Source: Astrothelium macrocarpum
Taxonomy: Eukaryota > Ascomycota > Dothideomycetes > Trypetheliales > Trypetheliaceae
Assembly (NCBI GenBank): GCA_021030915.1
Contig: JAGEMR010000008.1
Location: 372,501-436,500, forward strand
Direction: 5' to 3'
DNA: 64,000 bases
The position numbers were made by a program, and so were the translations under genes. Each line of letters begins with the position of its first letter. Positions within the stretch are counted from its first letter, which is position 1. The notes beneath the pieces are model-generated. The model saw only the letters and a program-made list of their open reading frames with translations. It ran no database searches and had not been told where the DNA came from. Of the stretch, positions 22,368 to 32,288 are shown piece by piece.

Positions 22368-23208
22368 ATATGGTCTGTACTGACTGTTGAGTCGCAAAAT
22401 ATTTTCTTGCCATCAGCAAAGGGCCGTGCTAAGCCTTAAAATTCATCCGTAATGAGCCAATTTGAATTCGTTTTTCTGGCGTATTTTTGGAATAGCTAGA
22501 CTAATGTCGAGCCTGCGACAAGAAATGTCGAAAACTGCAAACAACATAACTCGCCACATACGTTTGAGGGAAAGCATCAAACAGGCAAATATTGAAACGT
22601 TCGGAAGTAACTCCCACAAATCATCTCCTGTTTTTGAAAGCATGAATTCGAAGGCATAGTTGTCGTATGAAGAAATGCCATTGACTGTAATATTTAACGA
22701 TTTGATATCCTCGTATCGAGCAGACTGGTGTTGAGCCGAAGAATCGCCGATGACTCGTCTTCTTACAAGACTTTCCAAACTGAGTGAGAAACATTTCGAT
22801 CACTTTTCGGAGGCCAGTGAGAAGATCATCGGTCTACTCTGTCTTTGCCCGTCAAACATGAATGACACCTCGCTCAGCCGTTCGAGGTTATCAATTAAAG
22901 TTACCATCAGTGACTAGGAAATCAGTCGGGCTCAGATGATGAGCTATTCGATACTTGAGTTTCGAGTGAATTGTTGCAATGTTGCACTTCCTATCACACC
23001 TCAAGTCTTTTTCCTCGAATCTCTGCCTGTCACCACGCCGCAGCAAGGGATAGATGTTTATCTACATCGCATGTAGAATTCTACACTTATCCTGTTCCAA
23101 TTAGTAAAGTTTTGGCTCGGTGCTTTCTCAAATTGTACCTTGAGTTTTTATGGACTACTTGCTAGCACCCCAACGGGTATATCTCGAGATAGTTACAGCT
23201 AGCAGAGC
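22368..23208. other. Intergenic region before the BTB pair
   Basis: No recognisable gene and no clear repeat. Open frames here (111 codons at most, 22443-22778 minus) lack motifs. It contains the 3' flank of the hydrolase and the promoter of the first BTB gene. Confidence 0.5.
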
Positions 23209-24041
23209 ATGGCATTGGTCTCACAGATGACTGAAACTCATCCACCTTCTGTGTAAGTCGCTCGGACACGTCATGTTAGCGTTCTTGCCACTCTTCTAAT
23301 CACGTTGATAGCGACCCATGCGATGAAATTGTTATCGTCAAAGTTGGAGCATATGAAGCAGAAACGAAGACTTATCGAATTCACAAGAAGCTCATGACGA
23401 GCGTTTCAATATATTTTGCCGCGGTTTTCGATTACGGCTTTCAAGAATCAGAAACAAAGGAGGAGACGTTATTCGACGAGGACGATGTCTGTGCATTTCC
23501 GCTATTTGCTGGATGGCTCTACTCCGGCAACTTTGACACCAGTCTTGTGGAAGATGACAATGAATCAAGGACAAAGACTATTTTGAGATTTTGCAAAGTC
23601 TTCGTCTTTGCCGACAAACTGGTTATCAAACCTCTGCAGAAATTAGCTATTAATGCCATCATCCAACATCTCGGACATTCTCCTTCTTTCCCGGAAGGCC
23701 CGGTTATAGAGTACACGTATCGGAAACCATCTAAATCATCAATACTGCGTAAAGCAATCTCTAGCTTCTGTGCTCGATGTTGTGGATTAAAAGAATTTGG
23801 CAAGCAACGCGAAAGGTAGGCTGAGATTGGCAGAATTATGCCCGACTTTCTCGCAGACATGTTGATGATCATGGCTGAACGCGCTGAAGATCACCGGCAA
23901 CTATCCGCCCACGATTGGAAAGCGTTATCGTACAAGGACTTCTGTTCTGGCCATGACAGCAAGAGGGGAAAATCGAAAGTGCCGACGAAACGGAAACATA
24001 AGGATCTTGAACAGAAGCAGCCAGAGCAGATCCGACCCTGA
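23209..24041 (+). CDS. BTB/POZ domain protein, interrupted by an in-frame TAG
   Basis: Fungal BTB/POZ protein, usually a protein-interaction module or cullin-3 adaptor. Exon 1 is 23209-23252, the intron 23253-23311, then exon 2. The BTB fold is seen as DEIVIVKVGAYEAETKTYRI, HKKLMTSVSIYFAAVF, DEDDVCAFPLFAGWLYSG and FVFADKLVIKPLQKLAI. The frame stops at TAG (23817-23819) after 183 residues, yet the same frame continues to 24041 with IMPDFLADMLMIMAERAEDHRQ, the helix normally found at the end of this family, then a Lys-rich tail. No acceptable intron removes the TAG. The gene is therefore probably truncated by a nonsense change, although the BTB domain itself is complete and a short product may still work. 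A paralogue lies tail-to-tail. Confidence 0.75.
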
Positions 24042-24328
24042 TATTTTAGTCCCCAAGACATGTTGATTCGTGGTACGTTTGGGCTATGGTAGAAACATGA
24101 GGAATTCCACTGGAATCCACGAAAGTTATTGCAACCCATACCATTCTGGAAATGCAGGCGTTTCTGTCTTCTTTCCAGCTTCTAAGGTTCTTGAACTCGC
24201 TTTCACGTTTCAATTTGCCACCAAATCAAGAATCAAGCGCAATAATATATGAATGTAGCATCTTCATAGCGTCTAGGATGGTACAGAGGCTAACAAGTTT
24301 TCGATTGCAAGATTCCTTAGGAGCACAC

Positions 24329-25088
24329 TTAGATAGAATAAGTCGTAACCTCTGAAAATCCTCCAGACCTTCCCCAGCCTTCGTTTGCTGTTCCAAAACC
24401 CCCTAAAGAATACTTTTTGTCCTTTTTGCGTGCTTTAGAGGACGTCCCACCAATATTATCCACCAGATGTTTCGACAAGTCCCGGAAAAACTCCTTTGGG
24501 GCATCATCCAGCTTTGTCAGATAGTCCGTGTCGTGTTTAGAATGGGATATCAGTATATCTCTAATAGTTGTATTTGGTGGCGTATTCTCATAGATGAGTT
24601 TTACAGTTGCCAGTGGAGGACTTCCAGAGAGTGTCCAACATCTTGATAATTGACATCATCACCGATGACTGCATGGCTGGCACTTGACGTTTGTCCGCGA
24701 AGATGTATGCCCAGCAAAGTTGATGTATGTCGCCGCTCTCAGGATCTTCAAGTCCTTCGAAAAACCTACCAGTGTAGAGCCATCTCATGAAGATTGGGAA
24801 GCCGCAAACGTCTTCTTCATCCCGCAAAATCACCTCATTTTGCAGTGTCTCGCTCATTCCATTAGTGAAAGTAGCTTGAAAGCTTTTTGAAGCTTCACAA
24901 ATGAGACCTTTGTGAACACTATAAGTAACAAGCTCATCTCCGTTGCGACCAACTATAACTTTGACGATATCGTCGGTAATGTTCCTGTATAGAACTCTGA
25001 GTACTCTGGTACTACTAATCTAAAGTTCAGGATACTTCACTCACGGTACCGGTGGTGAGTTAGTAGGAGACGACTCATTCGTGGCCAT
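24329..25088 (-). CDS. BTB/POZ domain protein, frameshifted paralogue
   Basis: Second BTB/POZ gene, converging on the first with 287 nt between them. Exon 1 is 25088-25045 and the intron 24985-25044, at the same place as in the neighbour (after about 15 codons), so the two are paralogues. The domain reads ITDDIVKVIVGRNGDE, VHKGLICEASKSFQATF, DEEDVCGFPIFMRWLYTG, AYIFADKRQVPAMQS. The open frame ends at 24588 (146 residues), but one base further (about 24608) a second frame carries on with TVKLIYENTPPNTTIRDIL, matching the neighbour's VIEYTYRKPSKSSILR, and ends at 24329. A one-base insertion explains this; no GT..AG intron does. It is likely a pseudogene or a shortened protein. Confidence 0.7.
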
Positions 25089-28000
25089 ATTGTATTGAAT
25101 ATATGTGAGATAAAATTGAGGATATGTGGACGGAATTAAATGATCTCGTAGTGCTCATACTGATAAGAGATGGAATGGAAGCCTTTTTAAAGATCGATGG
25201 GGTCAGCCTAAGGCGAGCTTACGTGTTTTACGAGTGACGTGGACAAATGCTAAATCGTTATACGCTGCAGTAAGAAATGTCGTGAGCAGCAAGATGTTTG
25301 ATTCGCTAGGCATCCAGTAGGTGGACCTCCAGTGACTTCAAGCTGTCAAAAGCCTTGCCCCACTTCTTAAAGGTAAATGGCAAAGTTATGCTCCTTATTG
25401 GCGTCGAGGGTTCTGCTTACATGCAGTTTATGAGCTATCTCTTTCATGGTCTAAGACATTCCCGAATGCGCTCATAGGCAAAGCCTCATTCAACGTACAG
25501 GCTCATTTGTAACAATAGCCTTCTCATCAAAAACCGAATTGCATTCTCGAAAGCGATAACTAAGTCATCGATTGTAAGCATAAACTATCCTCATCAATGT
25601 ATTGTCATGAACTTGTCGTCATGAATCTGACGACTCCGTTTGTTCAAATGCTTCCGAATATCACAGTGAAACTGCAGCTATGTCTCTGGACAATTCAGAC
25701 GGAGTCGAGAGGGTTAAAACTTCGACCCCTTACTCTTAGTGCAGCCTTTTGAAAGAGTTTTCGGAGGCATCTTCATGACAGTATTGCCAGGGCAAATACT
25801 ATTCGTGGCTTTGAGAGGAAATCGTCTTTGTCAGGCTCTCGCCTCGATGATAATTTAAGGGTTCGCGTAGACTTCAAGTAAATAGATAGGTGAGAGCAAA
25901 ACACTAGACGCGAAGTGTATTCATAAAATTGGTGGAGAGAGGCATGTACGCGACCTATAAGCCAGGAACTCTATAGCTCAAACCGTGGGAATTGGTTTCT
26001 AGTGAATTTTGAATAGAAGCCTGATCAATCTATCGACAACATTAGACTAATTCTGTTCGAATAGATCATCGGAGTGTGATAGAATTCCGAAATCGTGATG
26101 GTACCATGCGCCATCAAAATGTCTTGATCTCAGGCTTGTTCTGTTCGTGACTTCCGTAAGCGAGGCTCGCTTATCATCATGAAGCCACTGCAGCAAGGAG
26201 TCGCAGCACTCTCGTGAGATCAATGATGAATAGGCGAAGGATAATGTTTTGGGAGGGGGATATGCTGATTCCGTTGGCGATGTGGATGGATTCACGTGAG
26301 CTCACTGAGAGTTGTTTTGGCAGTGCGTAGACTAGGAAGGAAAGGGAACAATGTAAGTTGAACGGATTGATGGGAGCCAACGAGTGAAATTGACTGACCG
26401 GAATTGATCGAGGTAGGTCGAAAGGATAGCACTTTCAGAATGTGTACGGATTTGATGATGACCGTATCATGCTGACTGGAAGATAGACAAGGCGAACTTT
26501 TCCGCTTGAATGACTAGCTTTCAGCAAAGGTGACAATATCAGGCTAGAGATTGGATTTGTCAATCGATTTCGGTCTACCTATCAATTAGACCCGATGGGT
26601 TGTCATGAGCTTCAGCACTCGGAAGTAACAAATTCATGAGGAGCACAGATCTCAAGGATTTCAAGGATATCGAGCATGAATGAGCTGGGATAGGACAAGG
26701 AAGATGAACTCGAGGTTCAGTCGAGTATACCCAGGATGATCTATACAACTTACAACGGTTTAGACGTTCGGTTTCATCTCCAAAAGACCATCCCCATCAG
26801 AGCCTAATCAACCCGATGCCAACTCAGAGCATCTTCTTATGTTTTATTTGATAGCTGAACAAGTCGTTGAGAATGACCAACGGATTGATATGGAAATTAG
26901 ACTGTGCGTGACCACATAGAACGATTTTGAGAAAGGCTTTGATCTTGGGACAGGTCGAGTACTTTAGACCGGACACTCTTCATTATGAAGCCGGGCCTGC
27001 ATGTCGCTGTATGTAAGCGTCTGGCACTAGTTTTGATGAGGAACCCCATGTGACAAGAAGCCGTTGGTGCTTATTACTAGTCAAATCATCAATAACGCCA
27101 GGTAATGGTTGAAGCAGACTCACCATTGTGTCCTGAGGAATCATAGGGTTTCAATAACAGAGATCAACTCCATCTGACACACCATGTTGTTGAGTAGTCT
27201 TGTGGAAGGATACAAAGCTTGGAAACTGGGTCACAATCAGTCCCTAACTGACTGCAAACTCAGTATGCAATGAACGGAAAACACGGCATGGTCGTACCGA
27301 AGGTTTTTCGCCATAAAGTTCAGCAACGTCTAACGCCAAGCAGTCTTGTCATTTCTGCAGAGTCCACAAAGTGAGAATGATGGAAGATCGTCTTGTCAGT
27401 AACTGATGGTCTTCTTCAAATTACCATTCTTGAGCCCTCGGCCGTTTCTGCAAGCCCCATTTTTCGGCATTGCCAAGAGGGTAATTTTACGTCAGTGGCA
27501 AAGCGAAAACTGATCAAGTGCGGTTAGAGCGCCGATCAGCAGATTAAGAGGTATTAGTAAGGGCATGAAGGTTTCATGGAGCATAAAAGTCCTGCGAAGA
27601 GAACATGTTCTTGGCAGGAGGCTCTGGCACTTGTCCCGTCTCAGCCCAGGGGATCCGCCGCTCCGTTCGGCCCGTCACATCAGGACCTCACCTTATTTTT
27701 CTCCACACTTGCTCTATCTCTCCACTTTCTTGGCTTCATTGACAGCCAGGATGGACCTCCCATATCCATTATGGATGCTGGCCGAGTCGTGACATGCCAA
27801 CCCCTTTGATGCGACATCTCATTGTCCTTGACGCGACGCAAGATGAGTCTCCTCGGATCATGGAGAGATTGATAAGTTAAACCTCCGGCATGTTCTTTCC
27901 ATCTTCATGCGCTCGTCTTCATCTTCATTTTTACCCTCTACTAAAATTCGGGGTGCTGGGAATCCTGGATATCATTCTTTACTATTCGTTGTATTCGTTG

Positions 28001-28107
28001 TAATATAGTTCGTCCCAATTGCATTGATTGCATTGATTCTGCTGCCGGGTGGTTTATTTCTTTTTCACCGAGGCTATCTGGTTATAGTCCATCCCTCTCA
28101 TTCAATT
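25089..28107. other. 3-kb region without recognisable genes
   Basis: No conserved protein seen on either strand; the open frames (up to 82 codons) are unremarkable. No strong repeats were found by eye. It marks the right-hand edge of the gene-poor part. The last 150 nt, AT-rich with repeated TATTCGTTGTA words near 27985, are the likely promoter and 5' leader of the NRAMP gene. Confidence 0.5.
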
Positions 28108-29826
28108 ATGGGTCCTCCAAGCTTGTTCAGTAAGGCTGACGTGGGTTCAATCCTGAGCCGCACGTCCAGCATCACTAGCATCACCAAGGTGTTTAAAAAA
28201 AGCAATGTTCAGGAAAAGGAAATTTCATTAGATCAAGATGTTTCAAGGCCGAGAACCCCAAAGCAGCACCTCTCGAAGGCCGGAAGCACATTGAAGAAGT
28301 TTGCCAAATTCATCGGGCCCGGATTCATGGTCGCAGTTGCATATATTGATCCTGGTAACTATGCCACCGATGTTGCGGCCGGTGCGGAGACAAGATTCAA
28401 ATTACTCTTCATGGTCCTGCTTTCGAATATTATTGTAAGTTTCTTGTACAATGACTAGGTTCGGATGCTAATGCAAGATAGGCAATCTACTTTCAGACCC
28501 TCTGCATCAAAATGGGAAGTGTGACGGGTCGCAGTCTTGCTGGTGTTTGCCGTGACAACATGCCAAAATGGATGTTTATTCCACTTTACATTACTTCCGA
28601 AATCGCAATCATAGCGACTGATGTTGCTGAGGTTTGCATTCCTCTTCCAAACAATATCGTTGCCATGAGAAGCTAATTTGTTCAGGTTATTGGTACTGCA
28701 ATTGCGCTACACCTCTTGTTCAAGATTAACCTCATCGTTGCTGTTGGCTTGACTATTCTCGATGTCTTCTTCGTACTCATCTTCTATCGTCCTTCTGGAG
28801 AGTCAAACAGCTTAAAAATCTTTGAATATGCTGTAGCTGGTCTTGTTATGACAGTCGTCATCAGCTTCTGTGTTGAGCTATCTTTCATCAAAGACACTCC
28901 TGTTGGTGATATATTTGAAGGCTATCTCCCGTCGTCAGCTCTTGTCAAAGGAAATGGGTAAGATATACGAATTGCCAATTTTTCGTATGCTGCGCAGCAA
29001 AGGCTGACTAATTTTGGGATCTAGTCTCTTCCTGGCATGCGGTATTCTCGGAGCAACGGTCATGCCGCATTCGTTGTTTCTCGGTAGTGGCTCAGTTCAA
29101 TGGCGCCTGAAGAAGTTTGATCTCGACGCTGGTAATGACACTACCGACACGAAAGAACAGCATTACCGTCCTTCCCTGGCCGCGATCAACGATAACCTCA
29201 AGTATTCTGTAGCGGAGCTTGCAATACAGCTGTTCACGTTTGCGCTCTTTGTCAATAGCGCGATTCTGATCGTGGCCGGGTCCTCGCTCTTCAATAAGCC
29301 AGGTGCAGACACTGCAGATCTCATCGATGTTTACAACCTCCTTTCTTCTACGATTGCTCCAGCAGCTTCCACTGTCTTTGCGCTGGCTCTTCTCTTCTCA
29401 GGATTGTCAGCTGGTATTGTATGCACAGTCGCAAGCCAGATTTCGACTGTTGGTTTCATGAACTACGAAATGAAGCCTTGGATGATGCGTCTCATCACTC
29501 GCACGCTTTCAATCATTCCCAGCATTGCAATTGCTGCTACCTCAGGACGAGTGGGACTTGGTAATGCCCTCACAGCATCTCAGGTCATCTTGAGCATCTT
29601 TTTGCCAGTCCTTTCCCTACCTTTGGTCTACTACACAAGTCGAGCAAGGTACATGACTGTACCAGCTGAGCAGGCGGGCAAGACTGTGGATGGAGATGCA
29701 GTCAATCCGACAGGCGTAGACCTGTCCAATGGGATAGCTACGAGCATCGTGTCATGGGTACTCTGGGTGATTGTTGCTGTGATGAACGCTGCTCTGCTCG
29801 TCCTCATAGCGCTTGGTGATGCGTGA
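28108..29826 (+). CDS. NRAMP family divalent metal transporter (Smf type)
   Basis: Proton-coupled importer of Mn2+/Fe2+ and similar ions, plasma-membrane or endosomal/vacuolar. Four exons give 516 residues: 28108-28434, 28482-28631, 28686-28957, 29025-29826. The start at 28108 (MGPPSLFSK) was preferred over the in-frame ATG at 28024, whose extension is hydrophobic and non-conserved. The metal-site motif VAYIDPGNYATD in TM1 and MPHSLFLGSG in TM6 are both intact, so transport should be functional. About eleven hydrophobic helices are seen. The N-terminal 70 residues are polar and Ser/Lys-rich and are a likely site of regulation or ubiquitination. It converges on the NADH dehydrogenase gene downstream. 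Confidence 0.93.
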
Positions 29827-30321
29827 GTCCATCAGAGGACGCCAAAATACAAAAAGTCTGCTGCGCAGATCAACACGTTCCTAGCAGAGACGTTATTATC
29901 AGCAAAACGATATCCGTCGCGGTCTAAATGTCGTATAGGGCGCACCATTATGCGTCACGAGGACAATTTGCAACGGCGAGATCAGTGTGGCCTCTCCATT
30001 GGCCACTGGATCATCATCATCACCTTCATTTCGATCTAGTCACATTCTTTCTCTCGCTAATAGCATCTTTATTATACAAGAATTATGCTCCGATTTTAAA
30101 GCCTTATTTCCCAGAGAGCCCACCGAAAGGTGAACATGCATCCGCACGAGTAGAAAGATGATCGTGTCCAGTCAGCCCAAACTATAGTCAAGCAGCGCCA
30201 AATTCTGTTCCATGTTCAACGTAACGCACGGTCATTGCCAGATTTGTAATTCGAATTTCACTTTCCGGGCATTCCCTTTCCGCATTGACGCATGGATCCA
30301 CCCTGACGACCACTCCCTTTG
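29827..30321. other. Convergent 3' intergenic region
   Basis: About 0.5 kb between the stop codons of the NRAMP gene (+) and the NADH dehydrogenase gene (-). No gene is seen; it should hold both 3' untranslated regions. Confidence 0.5.
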
Positions 30322-31602
30322 CTACTTCCTCGCAATATCCCTCCCCCCAACCCATATAAAAGCCCAACTAATCAAGATCATCAACTTCCTCCTCCAGCTA
30401 CGCGTCCAACCCAAGCTCCCACTCCTCCATGCCAACCATGCACTATGTCCCGTCCACTCGCTTCTTCCCCCAATGATCCCATCCCGCTGTCCTAGATACG
30501 CTAACAATGCCCGCTGCTTATACTCAAACGCCTGCGGCTTGATCACTACCCCCTCCCCCTCATTCTTCCCCTTCTTATTCAGCACCTTGACCAGATAATC
30601 CGCCTTCTGCAACGCCACCTCCGCCAACGCCGGCAGGCTCTCCCCCTCCACATCCGCCGCATCCCCCAACGCATACGCGCCCTCAATCGGCTCTCCATCC
30701 CTGCCCAACACGCGCAACATGTGATCCGTCAAGATCCTCGGCAAGCCCTTCTCAGGCTTCTTGACATCCAGCGCCTCCACCAACGGCAACACGCCATTCC
30801 CCGTCGCCCACAACAGCATGCCAAACGGCAGCCGCCCATCCTCCTTCGTGAAAATCGCATCGGCTTCCACGCGCGCAATGTGCGAGCCCGTCGCGATGCC
30901 CACCCGCTTCTGCTGCAGCGACTCCATCGCGTACTCGCTCAGGCTCGCGTCGAAGGTGCCCAGCAGCGTGTCCGCGACGTCGTGGATCGTGATGCTCAGC
31001 AGCCCGTCCAGATGCGCGTACACGTGGCGCAGGTCCTGGTGCCAGAGGTCCCAGAGCTCGGCTGCGGCCTCGATGCCGACCGCGCCGCCGCCGACGATGC
31101 GGATGGAGAGCAGATCGCGGCGCTGCTGAGGCGTCGTGTCTGGGAGGGATGCCATGTCGAGGATCTCGAGGAGGCGTTGCTGGATTAGTCGTGCGTCGTT
31201 GGTAGTCTTGAGGAAATATGCGTGCTCTTTTGCGCCGGGCGTGTCGAAGGTCTGGATGGCGCAGCCGGGAGCGATGGCGATTTCATCGTAAGAGACGGTG
31301 AAGTGGTGGTCGTCCTCGCTGGGGAGGGTAGAGTATGCTTTACATGATACGATACGGTTATGAAGATCGATGTTTTCAGCGGTAGCTTTGTAGTATTTGA
31401 CAGTGGTGCGAGATTTGCGGCGGACGGGTTCTTCGGCGAGACGAAAATTGAAGAGGCCGCATGCTGCACTAGCGAGAAGAGGCGTGTATTGGATGGTCCG
31501 AATGGGAGAGATGACTACGATGTTGTAGAGAGCGGGAGAGACTTTTTGGGACAGGGTATAGCCGGCCCAGCCTGAGCCGATGATGGCTAGCGTTTTGGAC
31601 AT
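30322..31602 (-). CDS. Type II NADH dehydrogenase-like FAD oxidoreductase
   Basis: Single-exon, 426-residue rotenone-insensitive NADH:quinone oxidoreductase-like flavoprotein. The FAD-binding GxGxxG is LAIIGSGWAGYTL at the very N-terminus, the NADH-binding one is RIVGGGAVGIEAAAEL, and the second FAD contact is GAYALGDAADVEG. The C-terminal amphipathic membrane anchor (WRRKLMILISWAFIWVGGRDI) resembles the end of Ndi1/Nde proteins (..GRDxxR). Unlike mitochondrial Ndi1/Nde1 it begins directly with the Rossmann strand and shows no presequence, so its location is uncertain; no upstream exon with a targeting peptide was found. The GC content is higher than in its neighbours. An AIF/FSP1-like quinone reductase is the alternative reading. 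Confidence 0.85.
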   Translation of the reverse strand: MSKTLAIIGSGWAGYTLSQKVSPALYNIVVISPIRTIQYTPLLASAACGLFNFRLAEEPVRRKSRTTVKYYKATAENIDLHNRIVSCKAYSTLPSEDDHHFTVSYDEIAIAPGCAIQTFDTPGAKEHAYFLKTTNDARLIQQRLLEILDMASLPDTTPQQRRDLLSIRIVGGGAVGIEAAAELWDLWHQDLRHVYAHLDGLLSITIHDVADTLLGTFDASLSEYAMESLQQKRVGIATGSHIARVEADAIFTKEDGRLPFGMLLWATGNGVLPLVEALDVKKPEKGLPRILTDHMLRVLGRDGEPIEGAYALGDAADVEGESLPALAEVALQKADYLVKVLNKKGKNEGEGVVIKPQAFEYKQRALLAYLGQRDGIIGGRSEWTGHSAWLAWRSGSLGWTRSWRRKLMILISWAFIWVGGRDIARK

Positions 31603-32288
31603 ATTTTTGACAGGCTCCGAAACGGGGAGGAAAAAGAAAAGCTTATTGGAAATTCAGATGGAAATTTGTACCTACCGCATGAAATTATATGGCAATTTAC
31701 AAATGGGAATCAGCTCATGGCTGGAAATGATGATGTAAAAGACGGGCAAAGCCTTGGTTATCCCCTGAAGCGATCTCATTGCTGAAATCGGCAGTTGGTG
31801 CCTCCCGAGTAATCTCCGGGGCTAATTTGATTCATCTTCAATTCAAACCTCATCTCTCAGCACAGGGAGTCTCACAAGTCGAGATACGGAATTGTAGAAA
31901 CTCTTGGTCCCAACACCGAGGGAAAGAGTCGTCAGTCATTGCATACGAAAGTAAACTCGGTACTATGCTATGAACAATGAATGCATGTCAAAAACGGCGG
32001 GAGGTTGCTCTACCGCTATCCCATCCAAATCTTCCTCTGAGTCTTGGGGTATCCTGTCTTTTTTGCTCTATTCATCTCAGCCCATTAAGCAACAATTCAT
32101 GCCAAAAATCATGCCAGTCCCTCCACCAACCATCTGTTGATCGTTGGGAATGCCGTCTCATAACGACCTAAAATATCGACGACCAATCTTGCTTGTTCCG
32201 TTCTTCATCTCTTTTACTCGACCCTAAACCGCAAACACTTACAAATGCTACCTTCGTTACGCATCATTACCATTATAACCATCCTCCA
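31603..32288. other. Promoter region of the NADH dehydrogenase / 3' flank of PAS kinase
   Basis: About 0.7 kb, no recognisable gene. It lies 5' of the NADH dehydrogenase gene and 3' of the PAS kinase gene, both on the minus strand. Confidence 0.5.

Noticed and set aside
26047..26380. Minus-strand frames beginning with a hydrophobic run, considered as a small secreted protein
   Set aside because: The hydrophobic start and the following frame do not join without inventing a splice, and no cysteine pattern supports an effector.
28024..28107. In-frame upstream ATG for the NRAMP gene
   Set aside because: The extra 28 residues are hydrophobic and would add an unusual segment before the polar N-terminus; the ATG at 28108 fits the family better.
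30721..31188. 155-codon plus-strand frame rich in Arg/Gln/His
   Set aside because: It is the antisense shadow of the NADH dehydrogenase gene, whose GC-rich codons open the opposite frame.
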